Shown here: one piece after another, positions 1 through 5,128 of the stretch
Numbering within the stretch: the stretch's first letter is position 1
How the letters are laid out: each line of letters starts with the position of its first letter
Source: an uncultured Olsenella sp.
GTDB taxonomy: Bacteria > Actinomycetota > Coriobacteriia > Coriobacteriales > Atopobiaceae
Direction: 5' to 3'
Assembly: GCA_959598545.1 (NCBI GenBank)
Contig: CAUGFC010000119.1
Span: 1-5,128 of the forward strand
Length of the DNA stretch: 5,128 nt
Notes under the pieces: model-generated
What the model was told of the DNA's origin: nothing
Seen by the model: only the letters and a program-made list of their open reading frames with translations
Databases searched by the model: none
Position numbers and translations under genes: made by a program

Positions 1-314
1 CGTACGGCGCCCAGCGCCGCCTGGAGATCCTGCGCGCACTGGCGACCGGTCCCAAGGTGCTGCTGCTCGACGAGCCCGCCGCCGGAATGAACCCGGCGGA
101 GACCGAGGAGCTGATGGAGAACATCCAGAAGATCCGCGACGAGCTTCAGATCGCCATCCTGCTCATCGAGCACGACATGTCGCTCGTCATGGGCGTGTGC
201 GAGGTCGTGGGCGTGCTGGACTACGGCAAGATCATCGCCAAGGGCACGCCCGAGCAGATCCAGAACGACCCGCGCGTCATCGAGGCATATCTCGGCAAGC
301 AGGAGGTGAAGTAG
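1..314 (+). CDS. livG: High-affinity branched-chain amino acid ABC transporter, ATP-binding protein LivG (3' part)
   Basis: The gene enters from the left edge in the frame beginning at base 3, leaving 103 codons before a TAG at 312-314. LivG is one of two cytoplasmic ATPases that power import of leucine, isoleucine and valine with the permeases LivH and LivM and a periplasmic or lipoprotein binding protein. The visible part begins inside the ABC signature region (YGAQRRLEILRAL). Next come Walker B (VLLLDEPAAGMNP), the switch histidine in LIEHDMSLVM, and the LivG-type tail DYGKIIAKGTPEQI ending in EAYLG. Walker A and the Q-loop lie outside the window. livF follows after one nucleotide, and its ribosome binding site lies inside the last codons of this gene, so the two are co-transcribed and probably translationally coupled. 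The substrate is inferred from family; related ATPases serve urea or other amide importers. Confidence 0.93.
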   Translation, partial: YGAQRRLEILRALATGPKVLLLDEPAAGMNPAETEELMENIQKIRDELQIAILLIEHDMSLVMGVCEVVGVLDYGKIIAKGTPEQIQNDPRVIEAYLGKQEVK

Positions 315-315
315 C

Positions 316-1023
316 ATGGCGCTTCTCTCCGTCAAGGACCTGCACGTCTCCTACGGCGCCATCAAGGCGGTGCGCGGCATCTCCTTCGACATCAACGAGG
401 GCGAGATCGTGACGCTGATCGGCGCGAACGGCGCCGGCAAGTCCACGACCCTCAACACGGTCGCCGGGCTCATCAAGCCCGAGTCCGGCTCCGTGGAGTT
501 CGACGGCGCGTCCGTGGTGGGCGTGCCGGCGCACAAGGTCGTGAACCGCGGCATGGCGCTCTGCCCCGAGGGCCGGCGCGTCTTCACGCAGATGACCGTC
601 GCCGAGAACCTCGAGATGGGCGGCTACACCCGCTCGGACGCCGAGAACAAGGAGACGCTCGAGAAGGTCTACGCCCACTTCCCACGCCTCAAGGAGCGCC
701 GCGGCCAGGTGGCCGGCACCCTTTCCGGCGGCGAGCAGCAGATGCTGGCGATGGGCCGCGCCCTCATGAGCCGCCCGCGCCTGCTCATGCTCGACGAGCC
801 GTCGATGGGCCTCGCACCGATCCTGGTGCAGGAGATCTTCGACATTGTGAAGCAGCTGAACGAGGCCGGGACCACGATCCTTCTGGTCGAGCAGAACGCC
901 AACATGGCGCTCTCGATCGCCGACCGCGCCTACGTGCTCGAGATCGGCACGATCAAGAAGACCGGTACCGGCGCCGAGCTCCTCGTGGACGACGACGTCC
1001 GCAAGGCCTATCTCGGCGGGTAG
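316..1023 (+). CDS. livF: High-affinity branched-chain amino acid ABC transporter, ATP-binding protein LivF
   Basis: A complete 235-residue ATPase, the usual LivF length and partner of LivG in the Liv importer. Walker A is GANGAGKST at residues 36-44, the ABC signature LSGGEQQ at 136-142, and Walker B LLMLDEP at 156-162, followed by the D-loop region SMGLAP. The position that is usually the switch histidine is Gln193 (LLVEQNAN), and the Q-loop position carries Glu85 in CPEGRRVF. As I recall, both replacements are typical of LivF and separate it from LivG. The ATG at 316 has an excellent ribosome binding site, AGGAGGT at 301-307, eight bases upstream and within the end of livG. The gene is the last of its operon: a strong intrinsic terminator starts about 25 bases after the stop. 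Nothing in the sequence is broken or unusual. UrtE-like urea transporter ATPases are the main alternative but less likely. Confidence 0.96.
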   Translation: MALLSVKDLHVSYGAIKAVRGISFDINEGEIVTLIGANGAGKSTTLNTVAGLIKPESGSVEFDGASVVGVPAHKVVNRGMALCPEGRRVFTQMTVAENLEMGGYTRSDAENKETLEKVYAHFPRLKERRGQVAGTLSGGEQQMLAMGRALMSRPRLLMLDEPSMGLAPILVQEIFDIVKQLNEAGTTILLVEQNANMALSIADRAYVLEIGTIKKTGTGAELLVDDDVRKAYLGG

Positions 1024-1048
1024 CGTTCGGTTCTGATCTGGCGTCAGG

Positions 1049-1087
1049 CGGCGGCGGACCTACTCCTCCCGGGTCCGCCGCCGTTTT
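1049..1087 (+). terminator. Intrinsic terminator of the liv operon
   Basis: A 12-bp perfect stem, CGGCGGCGGACC (1049-1060) pairing with GGTCCGCCGCCG (1072-1083), closes an 11-nt loop and is followed directly by TTTT (1084-1087). It lies 25 bases after the livF stop codon. The T-run is short, but the stem is very GC-rich. Read from the minus strand, the hairpin is preceded by A's and not followed by T's, so it should act only on rightward transcripts and would not stop transcription coming out of thrB. Confidence 0.88.
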
Positions 1088-1140
1088 CCGTATCGAGGTC
1101 CTTCTCGCCCCGCGTCCCCTTCTCGTTTCCCTCTTCTCGC

Positions 1141-1244
1141 GGGTATGTACACTATTCAAAAAGATATATTGTGCTCAATTTCGTATTTCCGCAGGTAGAC
1201 GGATTGCCGAGAAGAACATCAAACAGTGAATCGTGTACATACCC
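1141..1244. repeat. 104-bp AT-rich segment bounded by 18-bp inverted repeats
   Basis: The left arm (1141-1158) reads GGGTATGTACACTATTCA. The right arm (1227-1244) is its reverse complement except for one base, giving 17 of 18 matches with a perfect outer 12 bp. The 68-bp interior is AT-rich, especially 1153-1192, in strong contrast to the GC-rich surroundings. Each arm contains the palindrome TGTACA. It lies in the gap between two convergent genes, a tolerant place for insertions. No credible protein fits: the only short ATG frame inside lacks a proper ribosome binding site. It could be a miniature inverted-repeat transposable element, a small structured RNA, a pair of protein binding sites, or the 3'-end structure of thrB. 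I see no clear target-site duplication, apart from a TA on each side of the inner arms that the symmetry itself would produce. Confidence 0.6.
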
Positions 1245-1279
1245 TGAGAGGGGTGCGAAGGGGCGAGAGGAACGCGGGC

Positions 1280-2188
1280 CTAGTGGACCTCGACGGTGGT
1301 GCCGAGGGTGTTGGCCGGGAGCGTGCGCAGCCAGTAGCCGGGGCACGTCGCGGAGAGCGCCTCGGCGACGTGCGCGGCCGCCTCGTCGCCGTCCGCGACC
1401 GCGATCATGGTGGAGCCCGAGCCGGAGATCATGAACGCGCCGGCGCCGGCGCCGCCCGCCGCCGCGCGGAGGGCGTCGTAGTCGGGGATGAGCTCGGCGC
1501 GGTACGGCTCGTGCAGCCGGTCGTGGCATGCGGAGCCGAGCAGCGCGGCGTCCCCGGTCTCGAGGGCGCGGACCGTCGCCACGAGGCGGCCCATCTGCCA
1601 GACCGCCGTGTCGCGGGAGACCTCGTCGGGCAGCACCCGCCGCGCGTCGGCGGTGCGCACCTCGTAGGGCGGTGCGATGGCAACGAAGCGCAGGTTGTCG
1701 GCCACGTCCATGCGGGTCGAGGTGGTGACGTCGCCGTCGATGAACGAGCTCACGAGTCCGCCGAGAAGCGCGGGGGCGACGTTGTCGGGGTGCCCCTCCT
1801 CGGCGCAGGCGAGCTCGAGGGCGCGCCCGCGGTCGAAGCCCCCCGCGGAGAGGGCCATGGCGCCCGCGATGCCCGCGATCACGCAGGCCGAGCTCGACCC
1901 CAGGCCGCCCGAGAGCGGGATGGGGGAGAGGATCGTGATGTGGAGCGGCGTTGGCTCCACGCCGAGGCGCTCGCAGGCGTCGAGGTAGCTCTGCCAAACG
2001 AGGTTGTCCTCCCCGCGGAAGCGCTCCTCGCAGCCCACGATCTCCAGGCGCTCCGCCGGAGCCATCAGGAAGGTCGCCGTGAGGTCGAGCGCGATGCCCA
2101 GGCAGTCGAAGCCGACGCCAACGTTGGCGCTCGTCGCGGGGACGCGCACGATGGCGACGGGGCGCTCCCGCCCGTCCGCGCCGATCAC
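1280..2188 (-). CDS. thrB: Homoserine kinase ThrB
   Basis: Encodes 302 residues. Homoserine kinase transfers phosphate from ATP to homoserine, giving O-phosphohomoserine, the substrate of the thrC product encoded just upstream. It belongs to the GHMP kinase superfamily. The N-terminal motif VPATSANVGVGFDCLG is at residues 16-31, the ATP-binding motif PLSGGLGSSSA at 91-101, the conserved segment EGHPDNVAPALLGG at 131-144, and the glycine-rich C-terminal motif FMISGSGSTMIAV is also present. The chosen GTG start overlaps the thrC stop (GTGA, 2185-2188), implying translational coupling; no strong ribosome binding site is visible. This start adds about a dozen residues before the conserved core. 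A second in-frame GTG at 2147-2149 (codon 14) would begin MRVPATSAN, closer to the usual start of the family. The stop is TAG at 1280-1282, and I see no clear intrinsic terminator after it. Confidence 0.95.
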   Translation of the reverse strand: MIGADGRERPVAIVRVPATSANVGVGFDCLGIALDLTATFLMAPAERLEIVGCEERFRGEDNLVWQSYLDACERLGVEPTPLHITILSPIPLSGGLGSSSACVIAGIAGAMALSAGGFDRGRALELACAEEGHPDNVAPALLGGLVSSFIDGDVTTSTRMDVADNLRFVAIAPPYEVRTADARRVLPDEVSRDTAVWQMGRLVATVRALETGDAALLGSACHDRLHEPYRAELIPDYDALRAAAGGAGAGAFMISGSGSTMIAVADGDEAAAHVAEALSATCPGYWLRTLPANTLGTTVEVH

Positions 2189-3666
2189 AGGAACACCCGG
2201 GCGCAGGCGGACTCGACGAAGGCGCCGACGCGGTCGGGGTCGCAGACGTCGTCGTGCAGGACCTCGCCGGCGCGCAGCCCGGAGAGCTGCGGAGGTGCGA
2301 CGGTGCCTGTGAGCTGCTCGAGGGCGTCCATGCAGGCGAAGCCGTTCATGCCGTCGGTGACCTCGCCGAGGGCGGCGAGGACGTCCGCGCAGAACTTGTA
2401 GGGGCTCGCCGTGGAGAGGCAGACGCGCTCGGTGCCGTCGTTTGGTGTGGCGTCGAGCACGTGCTTGGCGACGGCGGTGTGCGGGTCGATGAGGGCGTCG
2501 AGCTCGCGCCAGGCGCCGCGAATGGTCGCGCGCGTGGCCTCGTCGTCGGCGCGGCCGCAGGAGAAGACCGAGCGGATCTCGTCCATGACGCGGTCGGGCA
2601 CGGTGTAGACGCCCTTCTCGGCGAGGTCCGCCATGAGGGAGGCCACGAGCTCGCAGTCGCCGTCCGAGGCGAAGTAGAGCAGGCGCTCGAGGTTGGAGGA
2701 CACGAGGATGTCCATCGAGGGCGAGATCGTCTTGTGGAAGTCGCGACGGCGGTCGTAGGTGCCGGTCGTGAGGAAGTCCGTGAGGACGTCGTTGGCGTTG
2801 GAGGCGACGATCAGGCGGCGGACGGGCAGGCCCATACGCTTGGCGTAGTAGCCGGCGAGGACGTCGCCGAAGTTGCCGGTGGGCACGCAGAAGGTGACCT
2901 CGTCGCCGATGCGGATCGCCTCGCGGCGCACGAGCTGGGCGTAAGCGTCGAAGTAGTAGGTCACCTGCGGTGCGAGGCGGCCGACGTTGATCGAGTTGGC
3001 GCTCGAGAGCGCGACGCCGCGCCCCGCGAGGCGCCCGGCGAGCTCGCGGTCGGCGAAGACGCGCTTGACCTGACCCTGGCAGTCGTCGAAGGTGCCGTTG
3101 ACGGCACAGACGGCGACGTTGCCCCCGAGCTGCGTGACCATCTGGAGGCGCTGGATGTCGGAGACCTTGCCGGCGGGGTAGAACACGGTGACACCCATGC
3201 CGTCCACGCCCGCGAAGCCGTCGAGGGCGGCCTTGCCGGTGTCGCCGGAGGTGGCGGTGACGATCATGATCCTCTCGCCGTCGGCGCCGCGGGCCACGCC
3301 CATGAGCTGGGGCAGCATCTGCAGAGCGACGTCCTTGAAGGCGCAGGTGGGACCGTGGTAGAGCTCGAGCAGCCAGTCGGTGCCGAGAGGGCTCACCGGG
3401 CAGATCTCCGTGGTATCCCACTGCGGGCCGTAGGCGGCGCCCACGCAGCGGGCGATCTCGTCGTCCGTGTAGTCGTCGAGCAGCGTCCCCAGCACGAGGC
3501 GAGCCGTGTCGTGGTAGCCCTGGGCGCAGACCGCCTCGAGCGACAGGCGCCTCTCGCCCAGCTCGTCGGAGACGTAGAGCCCGCCGTCGGGTGCGATGCC
3601 GGCGAGAATAGCTTGCTTGCTTGTTACGGGATCGGCACTCGATCGCGTGCTGTGATAGAACGACAT
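2185..3666 (-). CDS. thrC: Threonine synthase ThrC (pyridoxal phosphate-dependent)
   Basis: Encodes 493 residues. The enzyme converts O-phosphohomoserine and water to threonine and phosphate, the last step of threonine synthesis. The N-terminus (YHSTR, then AILAGIAPDGGLYV) is characteristic of threonine synthase. The PLP-binding lysine should be Lys111 in LYHGPTCAFKD, and SGDTG at 140-144 and PTGNFGD at 262-268 form the cofactor phosphate-binding and active-site loops. SPSMDI (315-320) is also conserved. The HGPTxAFKD form and length place it with the long, E. coli/yeast-like class rather than the shorter Bacillus-like class. The ATG at 3664-3666 is chosen because GAGGAG (minus strand, 3671-3676) lies four bases upstream and the family's N-terminus starts here; the frame is open further upstream, but that stretch covers the promoter region. 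The first 20 or so codons are less GC-rich than the rest. It overlaps thrB by four bases. Confidence 0.97.
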   Translation of the reverse strand: MSFYHSTRSSADPVTSKQAILAGIAPDGGLYVSDELGERRLSLEAVCAQGYHDTARLVLGTLLDDYTDDEIARCVGAAYGPQWDTTEICPVSPLGTDWLLELYHGPTCAFKDVALQMLPQLMGVARGADGERIMIVTATSGDTGKAALDGFAGVDGMGVTVFYPAGKVSDIQRLQMVTQLGGNVAVCAVNGTFDDCQGQVKRVFADRELAGRLAGRGVALSSANSINVGRLAPQVTYYFDAYAQLVRREAIRIGDEVTFCVPTGNFGDVLAGYYAKRMGLPVRRLIVASNANDVLTDFLTTGTYDRRRDFHKTISPSMDILVSSNLERLLYFASDGDCELVASLMADLAEKGVYTVPDRVMDEIRSVFSCGRADDEATRATIRGAWRELDALIDPHTAVAKHVLDATPNDGTERVCLSTASPYKFCADVLAALGEVTDGMNGFACMDALEQLTGTVAPPQLSGLRAGEVLHDDVCDPDRVGAFVESACARVFL

Positions 3667-3764
3667 GGTGCTCCTCGTGTCTGGGCCGGGCTCGACTTTG
3701 CCTATCATAGCCGCAGCACGGGGCACGCTGCCCGACGGACACACACTCGAAAGATTGGACGCCC
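3667..3764. promoter_or_regulatory. Divergent control region between thrC and hom
   Basis: These 98 bases separate the start codons of thrC (leftward) and hom (rightward), so both promoters must be here or further inside the genes. A near-palindrome CTATCATAG sits in the middle (3702-3710). On the hom side there is a small dyad, GGGCA CGC TGCCC (3721-3733), and an overlapping GCAGC (3713-3717)/GCTGC (3727-3731) pair; either could be an operator or a weak leader hairpin. There is too little space for a T-box or other large riboswitch, and I see no threonine- or isoleucine-rich leader peptide. Regulation by a DNA-binding repressor or by enzyme feedback is therefore more likely than attenuation, but this is inference. 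Confidence 0.6.
3703..3709. promoter_or_regulatory. Overlapping divergent -10 elements
   Basis: On the minus strand TATGAT (3704-3709) matches five of six bases of the TATAAT consensus; on the plus strand TATCAT (3703-3708) also matches five of six. The two hexamers are offset by one base. A start about seven bases on would give leaders of about 30 nt for thrC and about 50 nt for hom. No good -35 hexamer is present at 17-bp spacing on either side (GGCAGC for thrC, TCTGGG for hom), which lowers confidence, although weak -35 elements are common in high-GC actinobacteria. Confidence 0.42.
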
Positions 3765-4898
3765 ATGAAGATCGCCATCCTCGGCTACGGAACGGTCGGC
3801 CGCGGTGTCGACCAGATTATCGCCGAGCGCGTGGAAGGCGTCGAGGTGACGCGCATCCTCGAGCTGCCCGACCGCCTGAGCGACCCCCGCATGACCGCGA
3901 GCTACGACGAGGTCCTCGCTGACGAGGAGGTCGAGCTCGTCGTCGAGTGCATGGGCGGCGTCGAGCCCGCCCGCACCTACATAATGGCCGCCCTCGAGTC
4001 CGGGCGTCACGTGGTCACCTCCAACAAGGCCGTGGTGGCCGCCCACTTCGCCGACTTCGCGGCGGCGTCCGTCGCCTCGGGCGCCGGCCTCTTCGTCGAG
4101 GCGGCCGTCGGCGGCGGCGTCCCCTGGATCGCAAGCGTCGAGAAGGTCCGTCGCATCGACGACGTCACGTCCTTCTCGGGCATCATGAACGGCACCACCA
4201 ACTACATCGTCGACGCCATGCGCAGGCAGGGGGCCGACTTCGCCGAGGTGCTCGCCGAGGCCCAGCGCCTGGGCTACGCGGAGCGCGACCCCTCCGCCGA
4301 CATCGACGGCATCGACGTCCTCAACAAGACGATCATCTCGGCCTCCGTGGCCTTCGGCGTCGCCTGCGAGAAGGGCCTGCCCGCCTCGGGCATCCGCAAC
4401 CTCACGAAGGCCGACCTGGAGCTCTTCGCCGGACGCGGCCGCACGGTGAAGCTGCTCGGCCGCGGCGTGTCCGAGGGCGGGCGCTACGCGGCGGCGGTCG
4501 AGCCGGTCGCCGTCGCGGCCGACTCACTCGAGGCCAACGTGCCCGGCAACTTCAACCTGATCACCGCGGTCGGCGCGACCGTGGGGGAGCTCAAGTTCTA
4601 CGGGCAGGGCGCGGGGAGCCTGCCCACCGGCAACGCTATCGTCCAGGACGTGCTCGACTGCGTGAGCGGCGCGCGCCGCCCCGTCTACGACTTCACGAGC
4701 CCGCTCGCGTACGACCCCACGCTGCTACGCGCCGACTACGTGTTCCGCACCACGGCGGAACTGGGCGACGCCGAGCCCTACGGCCCGGGGGCCGTGGTCG
4801 TGCGCGACCTCACGGCCGCCGGCGCGCGCGCTCTTCTCGACGAGGCGCTCGCCACCGACCCCACGACGTTCATGGTCGCGCTGGCCGTCGAAGAGTAG
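3765..4898 (+). CDS. hom: Homoserine dehydrogenase, short form without a clear ACT domain
   Basis: Encodes 377 residues. It reduces aspartate semialdehyde to homoserine with NAD(P)H, the branch point to threonine and methionine. The Rossmann motif GYGTVG lies at residues 7-12 and SNKA at 86-89. The catalytic-domain signature runs GIMNGTTNYI (139-148) to AEAQRLGYAERDP (164-176). Glu173, Asp184 and Lys188 keep the 11- and 4-residue spacing of the yeast catalytic trio Glu208, Asp219 and Lys223. GQGAGSLPTGNAIVQDVL (280-297) is the conserved C-terminal core motif. Many bacterial Hom proteins are about 430 residues and end in an ACT domain that binds threonine. Here only about 55 residues follow the core (from YVFRTTAEL to the TAG stop), which looks like a reduced or degenerate ACT region. 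The ATG at 3765 directly precedes the Rossmann fold; the ribosome binding site is weak (TTGGAC, ending about four bases before). lysC follows 41 bases later. Confidence 0.96.
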   Translation: MKIAILGYGTVGRGVDQIIAERVEGVEVTRILELPDRLSDPRMTASYDEVLADEEVELVVECMGGVEPARTYIMAALESGRHVVTSNKAVVAAHFADFAAASVASGAGLFVEAAVGGGVPWIASVEKVRRIDDVTSFSGIMNGTTNYIVDAMRRQGADFAEVLAEAQRLGYAERDPSADIDGIDVLNKTIISASVAFGVACEKGLPASGIRNLTKADLELFAGRGRTVKLLGRGVSEGGRYAAAVEPVAVAADSLEANVPGNFNLITAVGATVGELKFYGQGAGSLPTGNAIVQDVLDCVSGARRPVYDFTSPLAYDPTLLRADYVFRTTAELGDAEPYGPGAVVVRDLTAAGARALLDEALATDPTTFMVALAVEE

Positions 4899-4939
4899 CA
4901 CCGACATGCTGAACCACCCAGGAAGGCTGGACCCACCAC

Positions 4940-5128
4940 ATGATCAAGATCGCTAAGTTCGGCGGCTCCTCCGTCGCGTCCGCCGCGCAGTTCCGCAAGG
5001 TCAAGGAGATCGTCGACGCCGACCCCGACCGCCGCTTCGTGGTGGTCTCCGCCGCCGGCAAGCGCTTCTCGGGCGACAACAAGATCACCGACCTGCTGCT
5101 GCTGGTGAACGCGCACATCCAGTACCAC
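4940..5128 (+). CDS. lysC: Aspartate kinase LysC (5' part)
   Basis: The first 63 codons of an aspartate kinase that continues past the right edge. The enzyme phosphorylates aspartate to aspartyl phosphate, the committed step for lysine, threonine and methionine synthesis. The start MIKIAKFGGSSV carries the family's N-terminal KFGGSS motif (residues 6-11), which contacts ATP. The segment VVVSAAGKRFSGDNKITDLL fits the amino acid kinase fold of aspartate kinases of the clostridial/coriobacterial kind. The start at 4940 is fixed by this motif; AGGAAGG (4920-4926) is the likely ribosome binding site but stands 13 bases away, longer than usual, and a weaker GGA at 4929-4931 is better spaced. It lies 41 bases after hom with no terminator between, so the two are probably one operon. 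The regulatory ACT domains expected at the C-terminus are outside the window, so feedback class cannot be judged. Confidence 0.95.
   Translation, partial: MIKIAKFGGSSVASAAQFRKVKEIVDADPDRRFVVVSAAGKRFSGDNKITDLLLLVNAHIQYH

Noticed and set aside
1049..1088. Terminator hairpin acting in both directions for livF and thrB
   Set aside because: On the minus strand the stem is not followed by a T-run, and it lies about 190 bases past the thrB stop with the repeat element between.
1175..1240. 21-residue minus-strand frame inside the inverted-repeat element (begins MYTIHCLMFF)
   Set aside because: The ATG lies in the repeat arm with no properly spaced ribosome binding site and the peptide resembles nothing I know.
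1226..2401. Open frame of 391 codons on the plus strand, antisense to thrB
   Set aside because: Low-complexity Arg/Gly/Ala/Val/Glu sequence opposite a well-supported homoserine kinase; no ribosome binding site or family features.
3667..3764. T-box, riboswitch or threonine attenuator ahead of hom or thrC
   Set aside because: The gap is only 98 bases, with predicted leaders of about 30 and 50 nt, no leader peptide, and no terminator hairpin followed by T's.
2254..3768. Long open frame of 504 codons on the plus strand, antisense to thrC
   Set aside because: Composition is dominated by Gly, Ala, Val, Glu and His with no recognisable motif, as expected for the reverse strand of a GC-rich gene. 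thrC on the other strand has all its catalytic motifs.
2189..3778. Upstream continuation of the thrB frame through all of thrC (832 codons in total)
   Set aside because: The part before 2188 is rich in Arg, Pro and Ala without domains and overlaps thrC in another frame. It is an artefact of few stop codons in GC-rich DNA.
4906..4956. 16-codon frame between hom and lysC that overlaps the lysC start
   Set aside because: It has no ribosome binding site and no run of threonine, lysine or other regulatory codons that would suggest a leader peptide.

Overview
This is a GC-rich window of chromosomal housekeeping genes. It holds the end of a branched-chain amino acid ABC transporter operon, followed by a complete homoserine/threonine biosynthesis cluster. 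Third codon positions are almost all G or C, there are several GTG codons at plausible starts, and gene packing is tight, so a high-GC actinobacterium is the best guess. The threonine synthase (493 codons, HGPTxAFKD type) and the start of the aspartate kinase (SAAGKRFS segment) remind me of Coriobacteriia such as Olsenella or Collinsella. That placement is inference from memory, not a database match.

Layout: (1) positions 1-1023, plus strand: the 3' part of livG and all of livF, one nucleotide apart, closed by a strong intrinsic terminator at 1049-1087. (2) 1024-1279: a gap between convergent genes. After the terminator comes a pyrimidine-rich stretch and then an AT-rich 104-bp segment (1141-1244) bounded by 18-bp inverted repeats with one mismatch. 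This is the only part of the window that looks compositionally foreign. (3) 1280-3666, minus strand: thrC then thrB, joined by a GTGA stop/start overlap. (4) 3667-3764: a 98-bp divergent control region with one near-palindromic -10-like sequence that could serve both directions. (5) 3765-5128, plus strand: hom (homoserine dehydrogenase, short and without a clear ACT domain) and the first 63 codons of lysC (aspartate kinase), which runs off the window.

The four biosynthetic genes cover most of the aspartate-to-threonine route: LysC phosphorylates aspartate, Hom reduces aspartate semialdehyde to homoserine, ThrB phosphorylates homoserine, and ThrC converts O-phosphohomoserine to threonine. Only aspartate-semialdehyde dehydrogenase (asd) is not seen here. 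Threonine is also the precursor of isoleucine, one of the expected substrates of the neighbouring Liv transporter, but the terminator and opposite orientation argue that the two units are transcribed separately.

I see no phage, CRISPR, toxin or defence gene, and no clearly new system. The items most worth a second look are the inverted-repeat element between livF and thrB, the shared divergent promoter, and the reduced C-terminus of Hom.
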